NCBI GenBank assembly: GCA_021464245.1
Contig: JADCRB010000005.1
Span: 2,914,001-2,978,000, forward strand
Length of the DNA stretch: 64,000 nucleotides
Reading direction: 5' to 3'
Origin: Carallia brachiata
Taxonomy: Eukaryota; Streptophyta; Magnoliopsida; Malpighiales; Rhizophoraceae
The position numbers and the translations under genes are program-made. Shown piece by piece: positions 50,015 to 61,647 of the stretch (position 1 is the first letter of the stretch; the number at the start of each line of letters is the position of its first letter). The notes under the pieces are model-generated. The model was given only the letters and a program-made list of their open reading frames with translations. It searched no databases and was not told the origin of the DNA.

Positions 50015-50833
50015 TCATTTGTTGGAGCCTGGGTTGGCATTGGCAGGTTCTTCGACAGCTTTTCCCTTTTTGTGGATGCCCCCAGTCCAAGTAGCTTTTG
50101 ATGGAATGATCTCCGGATTGTCTGTGTCAGTGTAGAAGACTGCATCCGCCAAATGTGATTCAGCATCATCGAACGGCTTTAAGTCAGCATTGACCTTTTG
50201 AACGCCACCATTGTAGTACTTGAAGCACTGATGCAGGCTTGAGAGCACAACTCCATTTCCATGAATCCACGGTCGTCCTAGCAACATCTTATATGTGGTA
50301 CGTGCATCAATCACGTGAAATAGAGTGCTAGAAGTGAGATTACCGATAGTTAGCTCCAAGCGAATCATCCCAATTGCTTTCTGTCCTCCTTGATTAAAGC
50401 CATGAATCATCAAGCGGCTGTCTGATAATTCATCAATGCCGATGCCGAGCTCCTTTATGGTGGATTTTGGGATAATATTGACTGCTGAGCCATCGTCGAT
50501 CAGAATACGTCGGACCTTCTGTTCTTTCACATAGCCTGATACATACAGCGGCCGATTGTGGGGTTTGGACCCCAGCAGGAGATCCTCATCTGAAAATGAG
50601 ATAGCAGAGTAACATCCGACGTGATTTTGGTCCGCCTGTTGCTCCGCTGAGTTAGAATCATTTGATGGCAGATTCAGCTGAGGTCTGAAGAGTATTGCCG
50701 ACTTGATTTTGCCACACTTCTGTTGATTGCAAAGCTATAAACAGCTGAGGGTTAGCGAGAAGGGTTTGGAGAGCTTCATATACCTTCTCCGTTGTCGACT
50801 TTTTGTTGTCGAGCGGCTCCTCCTTACGGTGTG
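50015..50833 (-). CDS. Retrotransposon aspartic protease region
   Basis: RRILIDDGSAVNIIPKSTIK carries the pepsin-like active-site DDGSAVNI, a variant of the DTGS motif frequent in Tat elements. It is followed by MIHGFNQGG and FHVIDARTTYKMLLGRPWIH, the second conserved block of plant Gypsy proteases. The open frame 50530-50015 continues into a low-complexity linker before reverse transcriptase. Confidence 0.88.
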
Positions 50834-52548
50834 TCACCTCTTCTGATGGTTTTGAAGTGATGGTGGTCTGGTTTGCAGAGTTATGCCTTCCTGGTCCAGA
50901 ATGATTTTATTCTGGCTTTTGAGCTTCATGATTAGCTCCTTCAGGACGAAACACTTCTCGGTTGGATGACTTACTATCCGGTGATATTTGCAGAATCTCG
51001 GATCGCTGACTCGATCCTTTTCATTCGGCCGCTTGCACTCTGGGAGTTCGATCAGCTTCGCCTCCAAGAGTTGTTCAAGAATGTCGGGGACGTCTGAGTC
51101 GGGGAATGGATACTGCTTCTGCTCCAACTCTCGCAATGTCACCTTCCGCCTTTCCTGTTGTTTTGGCTGAGTTATTTGGGTCGGAGGATTTACCTTAGCT
51201 TTGGCGCCCACTTTTACTGGTGCGGCTTCAACAGTCATCACTTCTTTCCTTTTCCGGAGCTGTTGGGTTTCTTAATCTCCCTTCTGCCCCCTTGCTGGTC
51301 CAACTGGATGGGAACCGTGCCTCCGGAAGTCTGGATGCTTATCTCCATATCATGTGCGCGGGTCGCCAGTTCTTCAAAAGTTCGGGGTTTGACACCCTGC
51401 AGGATGTATAACAGCTCCCAATGCATTCCCTGGATGCACATCTCCACGGCAGAAGTCTCCGTCAGACGATTTTTGCAGTCCAAGCTGAGGGCACGCCATC
51501 TGTTGATGTATTCGACAACGGGCACTTCTTTCCATTGTTTGGTGCTGGTAAGCTCCATCATACTTACCGTCCTTCAAGTGCTGAAAAATCTATTGAGGAA
51601 CTCTCGTTGTAGCTGTTCCCAACTGTCGATCGATTCTGGTTCAAGATTTATGAACCAGGTGAAAGCGGTCTCCCTGAGTGAACGAACAAACTGCTTCACC
51701 AAGAGATCTCCATAAGTCCCTGCGTTGTTGCAGGTTTCAACGAAGTGGGCGATGTGCTGTTTGGGATCGCCTCGTCCGTCGAATTGTTGAAATTTGGGCG
51801 GCTGGTAGCCCAAGGGCATGTTGAGACTTTCGATCCGTCTGGTGTACGGTTTGACGTACATCTGTGATCCTTGGAAGGATGTAGCTTGTTGCAGTCGGAT
51901 CGTATTGGCTATCATTTCCTGCAATTGTTGAACAGATAGCGAAGCTAGAATTTGAGGGTGGCAGCTGTGTAGAACTACCTGGTCGCTTTTCTGCAGGGAA
52001 GACGTCGGCTGGTGTGGCTTCTGGAGTGAAACCGGGTGGATATGGTTGCTCCTCGCGGATTTCGGGATCAACTTGGATCGGGGCTTTTCCTTTGAGAGCT
52101 GCGATCTGTTGATCTTTTTCCTCCACGACTCTGATCAGCTGCAAAATTTTGTTCTCCAATTCTGAAATTCTTTCCTCTGTGCTGGTTGTGTTGGTCATCA
52201 TGACGGCAACAGATGAGGCTCCGGGAAAGACTGGGGGAGAAAACTCTTCTGATTCTTCTGTGTGAGTCGATTTTGTTGAGCAGGCTTCGTCGTGTTGCCC
52301 CCGACTTCGATCGGGGTGGGTGATCGACTCCTCCATGCGGCAAGAGAGTCAGGGGAGAGATCCTGTTGTGCGAGCTGTGGACTCTCCATTTCGATATTTT
52401 GTCGGGTTTGGACGGCAAGAAATTGTGTCCGTCCCCGGGTTTCTGGACCTGCGTACCCAGGTAGGGTAGTTGATGCAGGCAATGGAGCCGTTGCCTTCTT
52501 GTGGCAGCAGTTGTACTCCTTTTCGGTGCCATTTGATGTGCTGAACAC
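50834..52548 (-). CDS. Retrotransposon Gag (frame breaks and a stop)
   Basis: The N-terminal part is low complexity with a short coiled-coil-like segment (ISELENKILQLIRVVEEKDQ). The capsid-type core has FQQFDGRGDPKQHIAHFVET, FVRSLRETAFTWF, SWEQLQREFLNRF and YINRWRALSLDCKNRL. A C-terminal zinc-finger-like segment reads FCKYHRIVSHPTEKCFVLKE. In the core, a TGA at about 51573 splits one frame; a CGA-to-TGA change, as expected from methylated-C decay, would do this. Another frame change lies near 51970. The start codon is uncertain (52548, 52532 or 52336). Confidence 0.88.
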
Positions 52549-52554
52549 CTGTAA

Positions 52555-52663
52555 ATTTTTTTATTTTTTTTATTTTTTTTACTTTTTACTTTTTTTTTTT
52601 TACTTTTTTACTTTTTACTTTTTACTTTTTTTTTACTTTTTACTTTTTACTTTTTACTTTTTT

Positions 52664-52696
<33 letters not shown>

Positions 52697-52735
52697 CTCT
52701 CGGCTCCCCTTTTACCTCTTTTTTTTTTTTTTTAA
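52555..52735. repeat. (TTTTTAC)n-like simple repeat in the element leader
   Basis: T-rich stretch with ACTTTTT units repeated many times, between the primer-binding site and gag. On the sense strand of the element it reads GTAAAAA repeats. Confidence 0.85.
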
Positions 52736-52759
52736 GGAACAAGAGATGGGAGGTGAAGT

Positions 52760-52777
52760 GTCCCACCGAGCGTGCCA
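52760..52777 (-). other. Primer-binding-site candidate
   Basis: Six bases inside the 5' LTR the minus strand reads TGGCACGCTCGGTGGGAC, starting with the TGG expected from pairing with the CCA end of a tRNA. I could not name the tRNA. Confidence 0.6.
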
Positions 52778-52783
52778 AAAATT

Positions 52784-53580
52784 TGTAAAGCGTAAATTTC
52801 GAGCCTAAAAATTAAACTCGAAAATACAAAAATAAATTACAAATAAAAATTGTAAAAAAAGAAAATTTACGTGGGGTCGATCTCCGTAGATCCTCCGATT
52901 AGTGTTCCTTTTTTGACTCCGTCAAGGGCTGCACGAGCTTGATCTTGACAGAAATAATTCCACCGCTTTTTCTTGAACTGGGTAGACTGAAACCGGATCT
53001 GATTTGGACGTTTTGACTACGGTTAAGAACCGCAGAGACCTGATCTGAGCCGATCTGACTTAATTTCACCGAGGGTCGAAGAGACTTGTTCTCGGATGAG
53101 CTGCCTGGATTTTGCTGAGGGCCGTATGAGGCTTAATCCCAGCCGGATTTGTAGTAATTTGATATTTTTAACTATATTCTCAGAAATTCAGATCTAGAGC
53201 GATCCAAGAATATAAATTTAAAAATAACTTTAGAAATGGAAACAGCAAATTTTTTGGGCTTACCCCTGAAATATCTCTCAAAAAGGAGTTAGGAGAGTAT
53301 ACTGCTAAGTAAAAGCACGTAAGAAAAGGAGAAATTTTCTTGAGAGATTTTCAAAATTTTTTTTTCTCAAATTCTCTGAATTTTTCTGTTTACAGATTTG
53401 CTGAATGTGTTTTGAACTGGGGGAGGGGCCTATTTATAGGGTTCCTTTCCCATGTGAACATCACATGGGAAAGGAATCTTTTTTAATTTTTCTTTGGCCG
53501 GCGTTGCAATTCAAAATTGACAACGCCGGCCATTGAATTCAACGAATTCATCTTTTTTTTTTTTTTTTTCTTTGTTTACA
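52784..53580 (-). repeat. 5' LTR (right copy)
   Basis: 797 bp, TGTAAAGCG...TTTGTTTACA, nearly the same as the left LTR. As the 5' LTR it holds the active promoter: TATAAATA on the minus strand at 53438-53431, with a perfect hairpin upstream at 53444-53474. Confidence 0.96.
53431..53438 (-). promoter_or_regulatory. TATA box of the retrotransposon
   Basis: TATAAATA on the minus strand inside the 5' LTR, in CCCTATAAATAGGCCCC; the same box is in the other LTR at 43964-43957. Transcription would start about 30 bases to the left. Confidence 0.75.
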
Positions 53581-53585
53581 GTGAT
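53581..53585 (+). repeat. Right target-site duplication of the LTR element
   Basis: GTGAT directly after the right LTR, matching 43289-43293 exactly. Confidence 0.95.
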
Positions 53586-55301
53586 CACTCTGAAGCTATC
53601 ATATCGTTAATGGATTATGACAAAAACGGTCACCGCAATGTGGTATAAGAGGTCGCATAATGTGCCATCTGAAAACAAAAAAATTAAAAAAAAAAAAAAA
53701 GACAGTTCGCTTTAGTTGATTATAAATTCCAGTAGTCCCTGGCAGAGAAACTGTTTTCTGTCTTGCAACAGGCTTTCATTTATTAGAATCAAATCTTGGA
53801 AGGCTGCCTACGTTAATCTGCAAATTAAAATGGAGATGTAATTGTCACAAATAATTTTTTTTTTTTAAAGAATAATTAGAAACTAGAAGGGTGCCCAATT
53901 AAGTCACGACATGGTCAAAAAGATTGTTTTTTTTTATGTGAACAAAATGAGTAAGTACGGTGCTACCTACAGATTAGCTATAAAGGATTATGTGGAGAAT
54001 CATTGTCAAATAGGTGGAATTATCTACATTAAATCTGCGTTGAAACAAATTTTAGGTGTTTAAAAAATATTATCAGACCGTTGAAAATTCAATGAGACCT
54101 ACTTACATTTAATTTAATCAATCATTACTTAATTTAATAAAAATTCAAACTCATAATTTTTCACACTAAATAAATCTTCTTATCACTTTCACCACACAAG
54201 TAATGGTGGTCAAAAGAATTTTTTTTTTTTGTTTTTTTGTTTTTTTGTTTTTGGGTTTGCTTCAACCTAAATGGCTGCAAGGAAGCCCCATAGGGCCTTG
54301 AGAGGGGGCTTGGTGAGGTACAGGTTTGAGGTTGGGGTTGGTTGGACAGACTAACAGCCGGCCTAAGATTTTGTAATGAAAAGGGCCTCAGGTAGGGCTC
54401 AATTTGTGTCCGTCCTTATTTCCTTGATATTGGGCCTCAATAAAAAGGCTAATTGACTAAGAATGATACCACGAGTTCTAGTCTAGTGTGGAAGACTCAC
54501 GAAAATTTTCTTCTCATAAACTCGATCATTTTAATATATCATACCATGCCATATGCATAATTTGTCATTTCTTTCTTGCCTGATGCGTGATTGGCACTGG
54601 AGCTAATAGTTTCTTCATTTTTTTTTTTTTAAATATACTATTGCTTCTTGCAAATCAAACCTTTGGAATTAAACAATAAGCTATTTTAAAACAAGATTGC
54701 TCTTTCGCTTTCAACCTCAATGCCATCTTCAATCCAAAAGTAACATTCATAGCAGGCAAATTTTTTGTAGGTTATTAAGGTGGTTCACTCTAGGAAACCA
54801 ATATGACCGACAGCGACAACACCAACACCAAGACATTGATCTCGAATTTAATTGAGCTCGACTGTATAAATTATGAATTAGAGTTGGTGTTCCATTCTTC
54901 TAAATTCCAATATGACTTACCTAACAAAAATTATGTCATTTTCTCTCTTTTCCTGTACTTTCTTTTGCCACAGGCTTTTTGCTCTTCAGGGGAAGTTCAG
55001 CCATTTTGAAGAGAATTTTCCGTGAAGGTGAAGAAAGCCATTTTGGGGACATTTCGATTTTGAAGAAAACTTGGGCTTTGCTTCACCGCGGATGCAATAC
55101 ATTGCAGTCGGGTCATTTTCCCTTGTTGTTTCCCATTTCTCGGTGATTGACAGGATGTTTCCCATTTTGTTCGTGCATCTGCACATTTATTTTAACCAGT
55201 AATTTTTATTTTTTTGGGAAAAAGATAGGGGGACGGGACAGCGGATGGGGGCAATAGAACGTGAGAAATAATATGCGTAAGAGCACAGTTACATATTCAA
55301 G

Positions 55302-55455
55302 TGAATTTGTCTCAATTAAAATTACGATTAATATTTTTAAAACGAAAACTGATATTTTTAAAATATAAAAATAATAAATATTTTAAAAATATCAATTGCT
55401 ATTTTAAAAATATCAGTCACTGTTTCAATTAAAACAAAATTCAAAATAAATTCAC
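55302..55455. repeat. Small foldback element
   Basis: Perfect 17-base inverted repeat ACTGATATTTTTAAAAT / ATTTTAAAAATATCAGT near the centre, with outer arms GTGAATTTGTCTCAATTAAAA and AATTAAAACAAAATTC...AAATTCAC that are also roughly complementary. Non-coding MITE-like structure. Confidence 0.5.
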
Positions 55456-56671
55456 TCAGGAGACTGACTTCTTTTCTATGTGTAAATAGATAAAATAATA
55501 TGAGCAGGAAAAATAGTTTCGGAACCAGCATGATTATGGTTTTGGGCGAAGGCTTCTAGTCTTTCTTAATACTTCTATTCGAGTACGGTAGGATGAGAAA
55601 GGCAATAGAAGGTGCTTCTCAGCCTAGAGTTAGGGGCAGGGTCGTTTTAGTGGTTAGGGTGAGTCTGACTACACGGCTAAACGAAGCTGCGAGCGTTACC
55701 ATCACATCTTCTTCCGATGGACTCGAACTTTTGGACAGAACGCTGGCAGTCACCCCTTTTTTTTTTTTTTTTTTTTTTTTTTTCCCTTTGCCGACCTGTG
55801 AAATAGCAAAATGGGATGGCTAAAGATACTTAGAGTTTTGATAGCTGACCGCGAAATTTCATTGATTTTAAAAAAAATGTAGTTATTTTTTTGTTACGCA
55901 TGTTTTATATTTTTATTGTGCATCAGCTTTATAAAATCGCACTTCATAAATTGGATAAAAAATTACAAAAATTTGTAAAATTTACAATTAAATTTAATAT
56001 ATAACAAATATGTAAATAAAGTGATCAAAAGTTCATTATGTAAAATATGTGTCTCAACCCTGTATTTAGCTATCACTTTCCATATTCTAAATAGCGGAGC
56101 TAAATATATTTTTTTAATCCATGGACTCACCATCCTGTCTTTTTCTGTCGGTATTTTCAGTCTGCCAATTTTTTTTTGTATGAAAAATTATAAAATGTAC
56201 ATACGCCAATCAAAAACTGTTATTTGTATATTTAACTGCTTGTTTGCTTTTTTTTTTAATAAAAAAATTATTAAAAATATATTAGTTATTAGATTTTTGG
56301 ATCAACAGAATGACTCTTATTTTGATACCTTATTCAATAATTCAATAAAGGTAGACTCTCTACTTGAGTATTAATGGGATCAAATGAAACTCTATCATTA
56401 AAGACCACAATGATTATTGAGTGTGAATTTATGTTGTACTACACACATTCTATCAAAAGGGACAACCTAACACATTTATCATGGAGAGTAAAATTGTAAA
56501 GACTTAAATCAATCTCTAAAATAAAAATGTATCAATTTAGTATTAAATTATCATTTCAAATGATATTTACTTATTTGCAAATCGTTCGCATTTTGAAGAA
56601 GAAAAAAAAACATGCAAAACTAACGCGAGGCTCATTTCGTCGCATCATCTCCCATCTCTCTTGTGTATCTT

Positions 56672-56860
56672 TTATAAGTTGTTTAGATAAATAGAGAAAA
56701 AAGGTGAAAAAAAAAATATATAGTAATTTATGAGAAAAAAAATAGTAAAAAATATAAATTATTTAGATAAGTGAAAAAAAAGTTAAGAAAAAGAAAATAT
56801 AATAAAAGTGAAAATAATAACTAAAATTATTTTTTCTTCTCCCAAGCGGAGAAAGCGCGG
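56672..56860. repeat. Possible MITE of the 'GTTTGGAT' family
   Basis: GTTGTTTAGATAAATAGAGAAAA at the left, an internal near-copy ATTATTTAGATAAGTGAAAAAA, and an end TTTTTTCTTCTCCCAAGCGG, parallel to 33133-33405. Confidence 0.4.
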
Positions 56861-58737
56861 CCTTTCCTTTAATTTTTATTTTAACTTTATTTTTTAAATG
56901 AGTATAATTTACTCATAATTTTATACTATATAATAAGTGAGATTTATTTAAATAAAAATATTAAAAATAATATTTGAATGATATTAAATTATGAGTTAAT
57001 TTTATTTATTAAATAAAATTAAAATTAACAAGTATTATTTTTTTTTTCCGTATCGGGACTTAGTAAACTATCACAAGTTCATATCAGATAATTTTTCAAG
57101 CCGTATATCCACTTAAAGCTCAATCTAGTAAACGGCAAAATAATCAGTTGAGGTGATTGTCTATTAGTAATTTAGTGTAATTCTCTCATATATAAATCAG
57201 GTTTGAATTCTACAGACGGTGCTTTTGAGGTAATTTTTTTTTTTAACTGTCAGTTTGATCGTGTGCATGCAGTGTTGATTATATATTCGTTAACATTATG
57301 ATTTGTTTGGAAGACCTTTACTTTAGTTTAACAGTGTTTAAGTGGTGGGTCTACTATATAGGAAATGGTTAAATGACAATAGCAATAGGCAACTCCCGCT
57401 TTCAGCTCACAGATAAGATTATTGACATACTTGTAATATATTTTTTTTGAATAAAAAAATGTGAACGGTTAAACGTATAAATATTGTGACTGGTGTTAAA
57501 TTTTATACTTTAAAGATATTTGATTTTACAATATGCATTAGACGTGGATGGTACCTAACTACTAGGTGACATCAAACTTTAGGGCCAAAGCCTTAGTCTA
57601 GTGAAAAAAGACGAACAAATTTGCTTTGAATTTCAAGCGATATTTACCATACCAACATTGTTGTAAATGCAACAAAACTTTATTTATTACGCCTCCAACT
57701 ATGTTAATGAACTGGGTTTGTGGAATGGTTTGCTTTCGAGATAGTATGCTATCTACTTGTAAGAAAAGAAAAGGAAAGCAGAAGAGAAAAGGGAAAAGAA
57801 AAGCACCGCCCTAATAAATGTAGTCTTGCATGGTTGGATATGAGCTCAGCACCGAAATTCTAAGTTTCCATTAAATAAATGTCTTATTCATTGATTACAA
57901 AATGGAAAATTCACCGAACTAATGCTTTCATAATTTTTTTATGAAACCGAATGAACAATAACAGAATGGTTGGAAGTAACATTCATATAGTCTACTTCTC
58001 CTCCTGATTTGAAGGGCAAGTCTTACCGTAACGAAAAATAATTTCATTGTTATATGTAAGTTATATATTTATGTTGCCCACACAGCCAACTTCTTTGTAA
58101 AAAACAAAGGTAAATGAGCATAACTTTTTCTCAAATTCTACAATTCAGGAGTCTCGTAATTTCTTTACTTTACACTTGCTTTACATAATAATCATCTACT
58201 TTGTAGATTGACTGCATAACGTGCTTATTTGGCATAAGTCAGTGAGAACCTCACAATAACAACAATTGTCATTGGCAATTGACATGAATGGCCATGTGCA
58301 AATGCCAGGCTTTAATTGTGAAATGCATTGCCATTACTAACCAAATTGGCCAGCTGCCTTTTTATATGGAGTCACAGAATCGAATAGGGACACTGCCTGA
58401 CAGATGAAATCAAGTTAATGGGCTCCATCTCTCGGCGTGGCCGGTGATTTCGCGATAAAGAAATACTTAACGGGTGTATTAAGTGAGATTAAAATAAAAT
58501 TAAAATAATACAGATCATTAAATGATTAAATTAAAACAAATTTTTTTTAAAAAAGATAAAATGTTAAATTCTGTTGAATGACTACGTGATTGCTTGCATC
58601 TTTTTTACTTATTCTCACGTAGTCTTACTCTTTGTAATATTGTTCACGGTGATAATGATGGTAGATAAGGAGGTGGTGGTTGAACTTGTTCAATGCGAAT
58701 TTAATGTTACCATCCAAAGCCAAGTCAATGCTAGTAC

Positions 58738-58745
58738 TATAAATA
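58738..58745 (+). promoter_or_regulatory. TATA box of the MLP gene
   Basis: TATAAATA 95 bases upstream of the MLP start codon at 58833, leaving a leader of about 60 bases. Confidence 0.7.
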
Positions 58746-58832
58746 CCAGCATTTGCCAAGGTCCTGAACATGTAATATTGAGTTAAACCATTTCCTAGTC
58801 TGCTTTCTGTGTGTGTAGAAACAATCACCAAA

Positions 58833-59753
58833 ATGGCTTGCAGTGGAAAGCTTGATGTAGAAGTTGAGGTTAAGTCTGCTGCAGATAAGTTCTGGGAATG
58901 CATCAGGGACTCCACAACTCTCTTCCCCAAGCTCTTCCCTCAACAATACAAGAGCATTGAAGTACTTGAAGGCGATGGCAAAGCTGTTGGGTCCGTTCGC
59001 CTCTTCACCTATGCTGAAGGTATGGATTCCATTCAAGTCTTATTTTGCAGTCCTCCTCAGGAAGTAAGATTTATGCATTGCTTCAATGTAGCTTTGCTGT
59101 CTTGCTATTACCCTCTAGAAGATTGTGACAATAGAGAATAAATTATAAGATTGTGCACTTTCTATAAATATGGACGCACGAGACTTTTAAATTGTGGAGT
59201 CTAGAAAATGGTCAGATGTACGTCATTTTACTCTTATAAAGTAACCCTTTTTTATAAAGAGACTATTTTCGTAATTTGAATCTACATTACGTGTTAGATC
59301 CAAGAGTAATTTAGAAATTTCTACCTTGATTTTGATGCTTACATTCAATTAACGTAACACTGACAGAAATTTATTTTAAATTATGCTTGTAAACTGAAAA
59401 TGCTATAAAAATTGTCATTCCAATGCCCTTTCGTGTAAAAATGCACCTAAAGTTGGTCATTTTGCTTCTCAGGTTCTCCACTTGTCAAGGTATCAAAAGA
59501 GAAGATTGATTTTGTAGATGAGGCAAACAAGGCAGTTTCTTACAGTGTGATTGAGGGTGATCTCCTGAAATACTACAAAATCTTCAAGGGCCACATAGTT
59601 GTTGTCCCAAAGGGAGAAGGTTCCTCGGTGAAATGGAGTTGTGAGTATGAGAAGGCAAGTGATGATTGTGATGCCCCCCACATCATCAAGGATTTTGCAG
59701 TGAAGAACTTCCAAGAGGTGGATGAATATATTCTGAAGCCAAATGCCAATTAA
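58833..59753 (+). CDS. Major latex protein-like (Bet v 1 superfamily), 2 exons, 155 aa
   Basis: Small cytosolic ligand-binding protein of the MLP branch of the Bet v 1/START-like fold; members bind hydrophobic ligands and often respond to stress. Exons: 58833-59019 and 59473-59753, phase-1 junction G|GT, giving 155 residues, the usual MLP length. Visible: the start MACSGKLDVEVEVKSAADKF, the glycine-rich loop EGDGKAVGSVR (about 50-60), the intron after YAEG at the position normal for the family, and YSVIEGDLLKYYKIFKG and VKWSCEYEKA in exon 2. The lead-in ACAATCACCAAAATGGC fits a plant start. Reads cleanly. Confidence 0.95.
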
Positions 59754-59944
59754 AAGATCAAAGTGCTGGCCTTATGGTCTAAGTAAATAAAGTAGAGTCA
59801 TACTCTGCGGTTATCGAAGGTCATCTTTTTCTAGTTATTGGGTCAATGTAATTTGATGTTATCCCTTTATATTTGTGTCGTCAATGTATTGCTTGTTCTT
59901 GTTACATCAATAATCATATTCTTAATTACTCACGGAGATGAATT

Positions 59945-60800
59945 GTATGGAATTTTAGCTCATCAACACTAAACCTTCTAATGAGACCATGCCTGCAAAA
60001 GTGGCTCACATTTAATGCCACCCAACTCAGCTTATAACATTGCAGCCAATTCTTTGGGCATCTTCTGCGGTTGCTGCAGAGCATCACCATTGTAATGGAA
60101 TTTTAGCTCATCAACACTAAACCTTTTAATGAGATCGTAACTGCAAAAGTCGCTCACATTTAATGCAACCCAACTCAGCTCATTTAATGCCTCTATTACT
60201 AGAGACGCTGCTGCTTAGGTCGCCGGAGGTCGCCTCGCTCCCACCGTTCTCCCTGTCGTCGCCGGCCACTTTGCCACCGTCAGTCCCGCCGTCTGTCCCC
60301 ACCTCCTCTGGATCAGTTTTTTGCTGCTTTTTGATTTGGGTAGTCCACTGTGTTTGGTTTTATTTTGCTGATGTTGTTGTGTCGTTTACTGTTGCTTTCA
60401 GTATGTTTAATTTGAGGGAAATCGTTGCCAGGTTTATTAGCTCAATTTCCTTCACAGTTTCGCCGATGTGCGATTTGTGCTGCTTTGTGCAGCTTATTTC
60501 GACTAAGTTAGATCTGTTTGAGTCAAATAGGTTTAACTTTTGGTCGATTTCTTTCCCTATTCTGGGAATTTGTCAAAATGAGTCTCTTATCTCGTTAGGT
60601 TATGGTCAGTTTGACCATGTTTCTGTTGGCCTCAGATTGGCCGTCCTCTATTCCTGCCGAGTGCAGGTATATGTTGCACTGTCGGTTGAAACCGTGTACG
60701 AAATTGATTGTCATTAATGCAACTTTTCTCTTTGTCAAAAAAAAAAAAGATTGCAGTCAATTCTCTGGGCCATCTTCTGCGGTTGCTGCAGAACATCACC
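59945..60800 (+). repeat. 144-bp tandem duplication, second copy split by an insertion
   Basis: Copy 1 is 59945-60088 (ATGGAATTTTAGCTCATCAA ... GCTGCAGAGCATCACC). Copy 2 starts at 60092, matches to CCCAACTCAGCT at 60180, and resumes after an insertion at 60749 with ATTGCAGTCAATTCTCTGGG to GAACATCACC at 60800. Differences between the copies are a few bases. Confidence 0.85.
60181..60748 (+). mobile_element. LINE-like retroposon in duplication copy 2
   Basis: 568 bp absent from copy 1, GC-richer than the flanks, ending GCAACTTTTCTCTTTGTC followed by a 12-base poly(A) tail (60737-60748), as plant L1 3' ends do. The open frame 60163-60717 shows no conserved domain. A target duplication was not found. 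Confidence 0.6.
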
Positions 60801-61647
60801 TACTTCTTCTTCCAAAATAAGTTTTTTCAAACAGAAACATTACATGGTCAAATGAATTGGCTATATTTCATCTAAACCTCTTTTTTTATTAAAAATTAAA
60901 TTTTTCATGGTACTTAGTATTACCTTGAGCATACTTAATATAATCCTAAAATTTGATTTTTTTAACATAAAATTTTTCTTTTTTTTTTGTTGCTAAGGCA
61001 GTAGAGATGTATTTTGATTTGCCAGTATGGCCATGCACTTTTTCGTGTCAAACATTTGATGCATGGCTGTAAATTGTCACCGGACATCAATGGCTGAGAG
61101 TCATAGGAATCCGGTTTCCCAGCTATTGCTTTCCCTCGGTGGGGCGAAGTCAATATGGAAGCTGACTTTGGCATTCCCAAGACTTCCAGTCTGATGTCAT
61201 GTGTACGTAATCTTATCCTCATTTTTCACAAAAAAAAAAAATTATTTCAACAACTTAATTTTGTTTTTCGCGTCGAGAGTTGTTTCTGCAATTCAAACAC
61301 ATGGAAGCTAACTTTGGCATTTAGTTTTAATTTTCAAGATTAATAATTTTCACAGAATTCAACCAAGTTGCCAAGCACAAACAATAATAATAAATAAATA
61401 AATAAAAACAAAGGATTGACATATGCATCTTGAGCATTTCTAAGTCAACGACGGTGGGGTGTGGAAACAACTCCATGGGATACAGCAGCCCACGGATTTT
61501 GACATTTTGCATATAGCCAATCTAAACTGGAGTTCAACCAACTGGCTAGCAAGAAATGCTCAAAGGGTCCCTGAAAAACTTGACGAAACTGAATCAGGAA
61601 TAGCCTACGAGAAAGAAAAGATTGTGTGATCTGTGGAGCGAGTAGCC
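60801..61647. other. Spacer and presumed promoter of the CNL gene
   Basis: No gene seen. A GGAAGCTGACTTTGGCATT-like segment occurs twice (61157-61174 and 61304-61322), a short direct repeat. The leader of the resistance gene probably starts within the last 150 bases. Confidence 0.45.

Larger units (their letters stand above)
43294..53580 (-). mobile_element. Full-length Ty3/Gypsy LTR retrotransposon, Tat type, with a captured WOX gene
   Basis: A 10,287-bp element on the minus strand. Both LTRs begin TGTAAA and end TTTACA, and a GTGAT duplication flanks the whole. Order in its own sense: 5' LTR (right), primer-binding site, gag, protease, reverse transcriptase with RNase H, a second RNase H, integrase, a WOX-like frame, purine tract, 3' LTR (left). 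Gag-pol order with integrase last marks Ty3/Gypsy; the second, archaeal-type RNase H before integrase and long 3' region point to the Tat lineage. By-eye comparison of the LTRs shows roughly 18 substitutions in about 790 aligned bases plus several homopolymer length differences, so insertion is fairly recent. Coding frames carry a number of one-base breaks and at least one stop. It sits in the region just downstream of the TBL gene, transcribed toward it. Confidence 0.96.
53586..58730. other. Intergenic 5.1 kb, no gene recognised
   Basis: The first part was continuous with the TBL 3' flank before the insertion. Contains a foldback near 55302-55455, homopolymer-rich stretches, a possible MITE at 56672-56860 and a possible SINE near 57585-57800 (A-box-like GCCTTAGTCTAGTG and an A-rich AAGAAAAGAAAAGG tail). 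None of the short open frames is recognisable. Confidence 0.6.

Noticed and set aside
60163..60717. 184-codon open frame
   Set aside because: Lies mostly in the poly(A)-tailed retroposon, no conserved domain seen; more likely retroposon sequence than a host gene.
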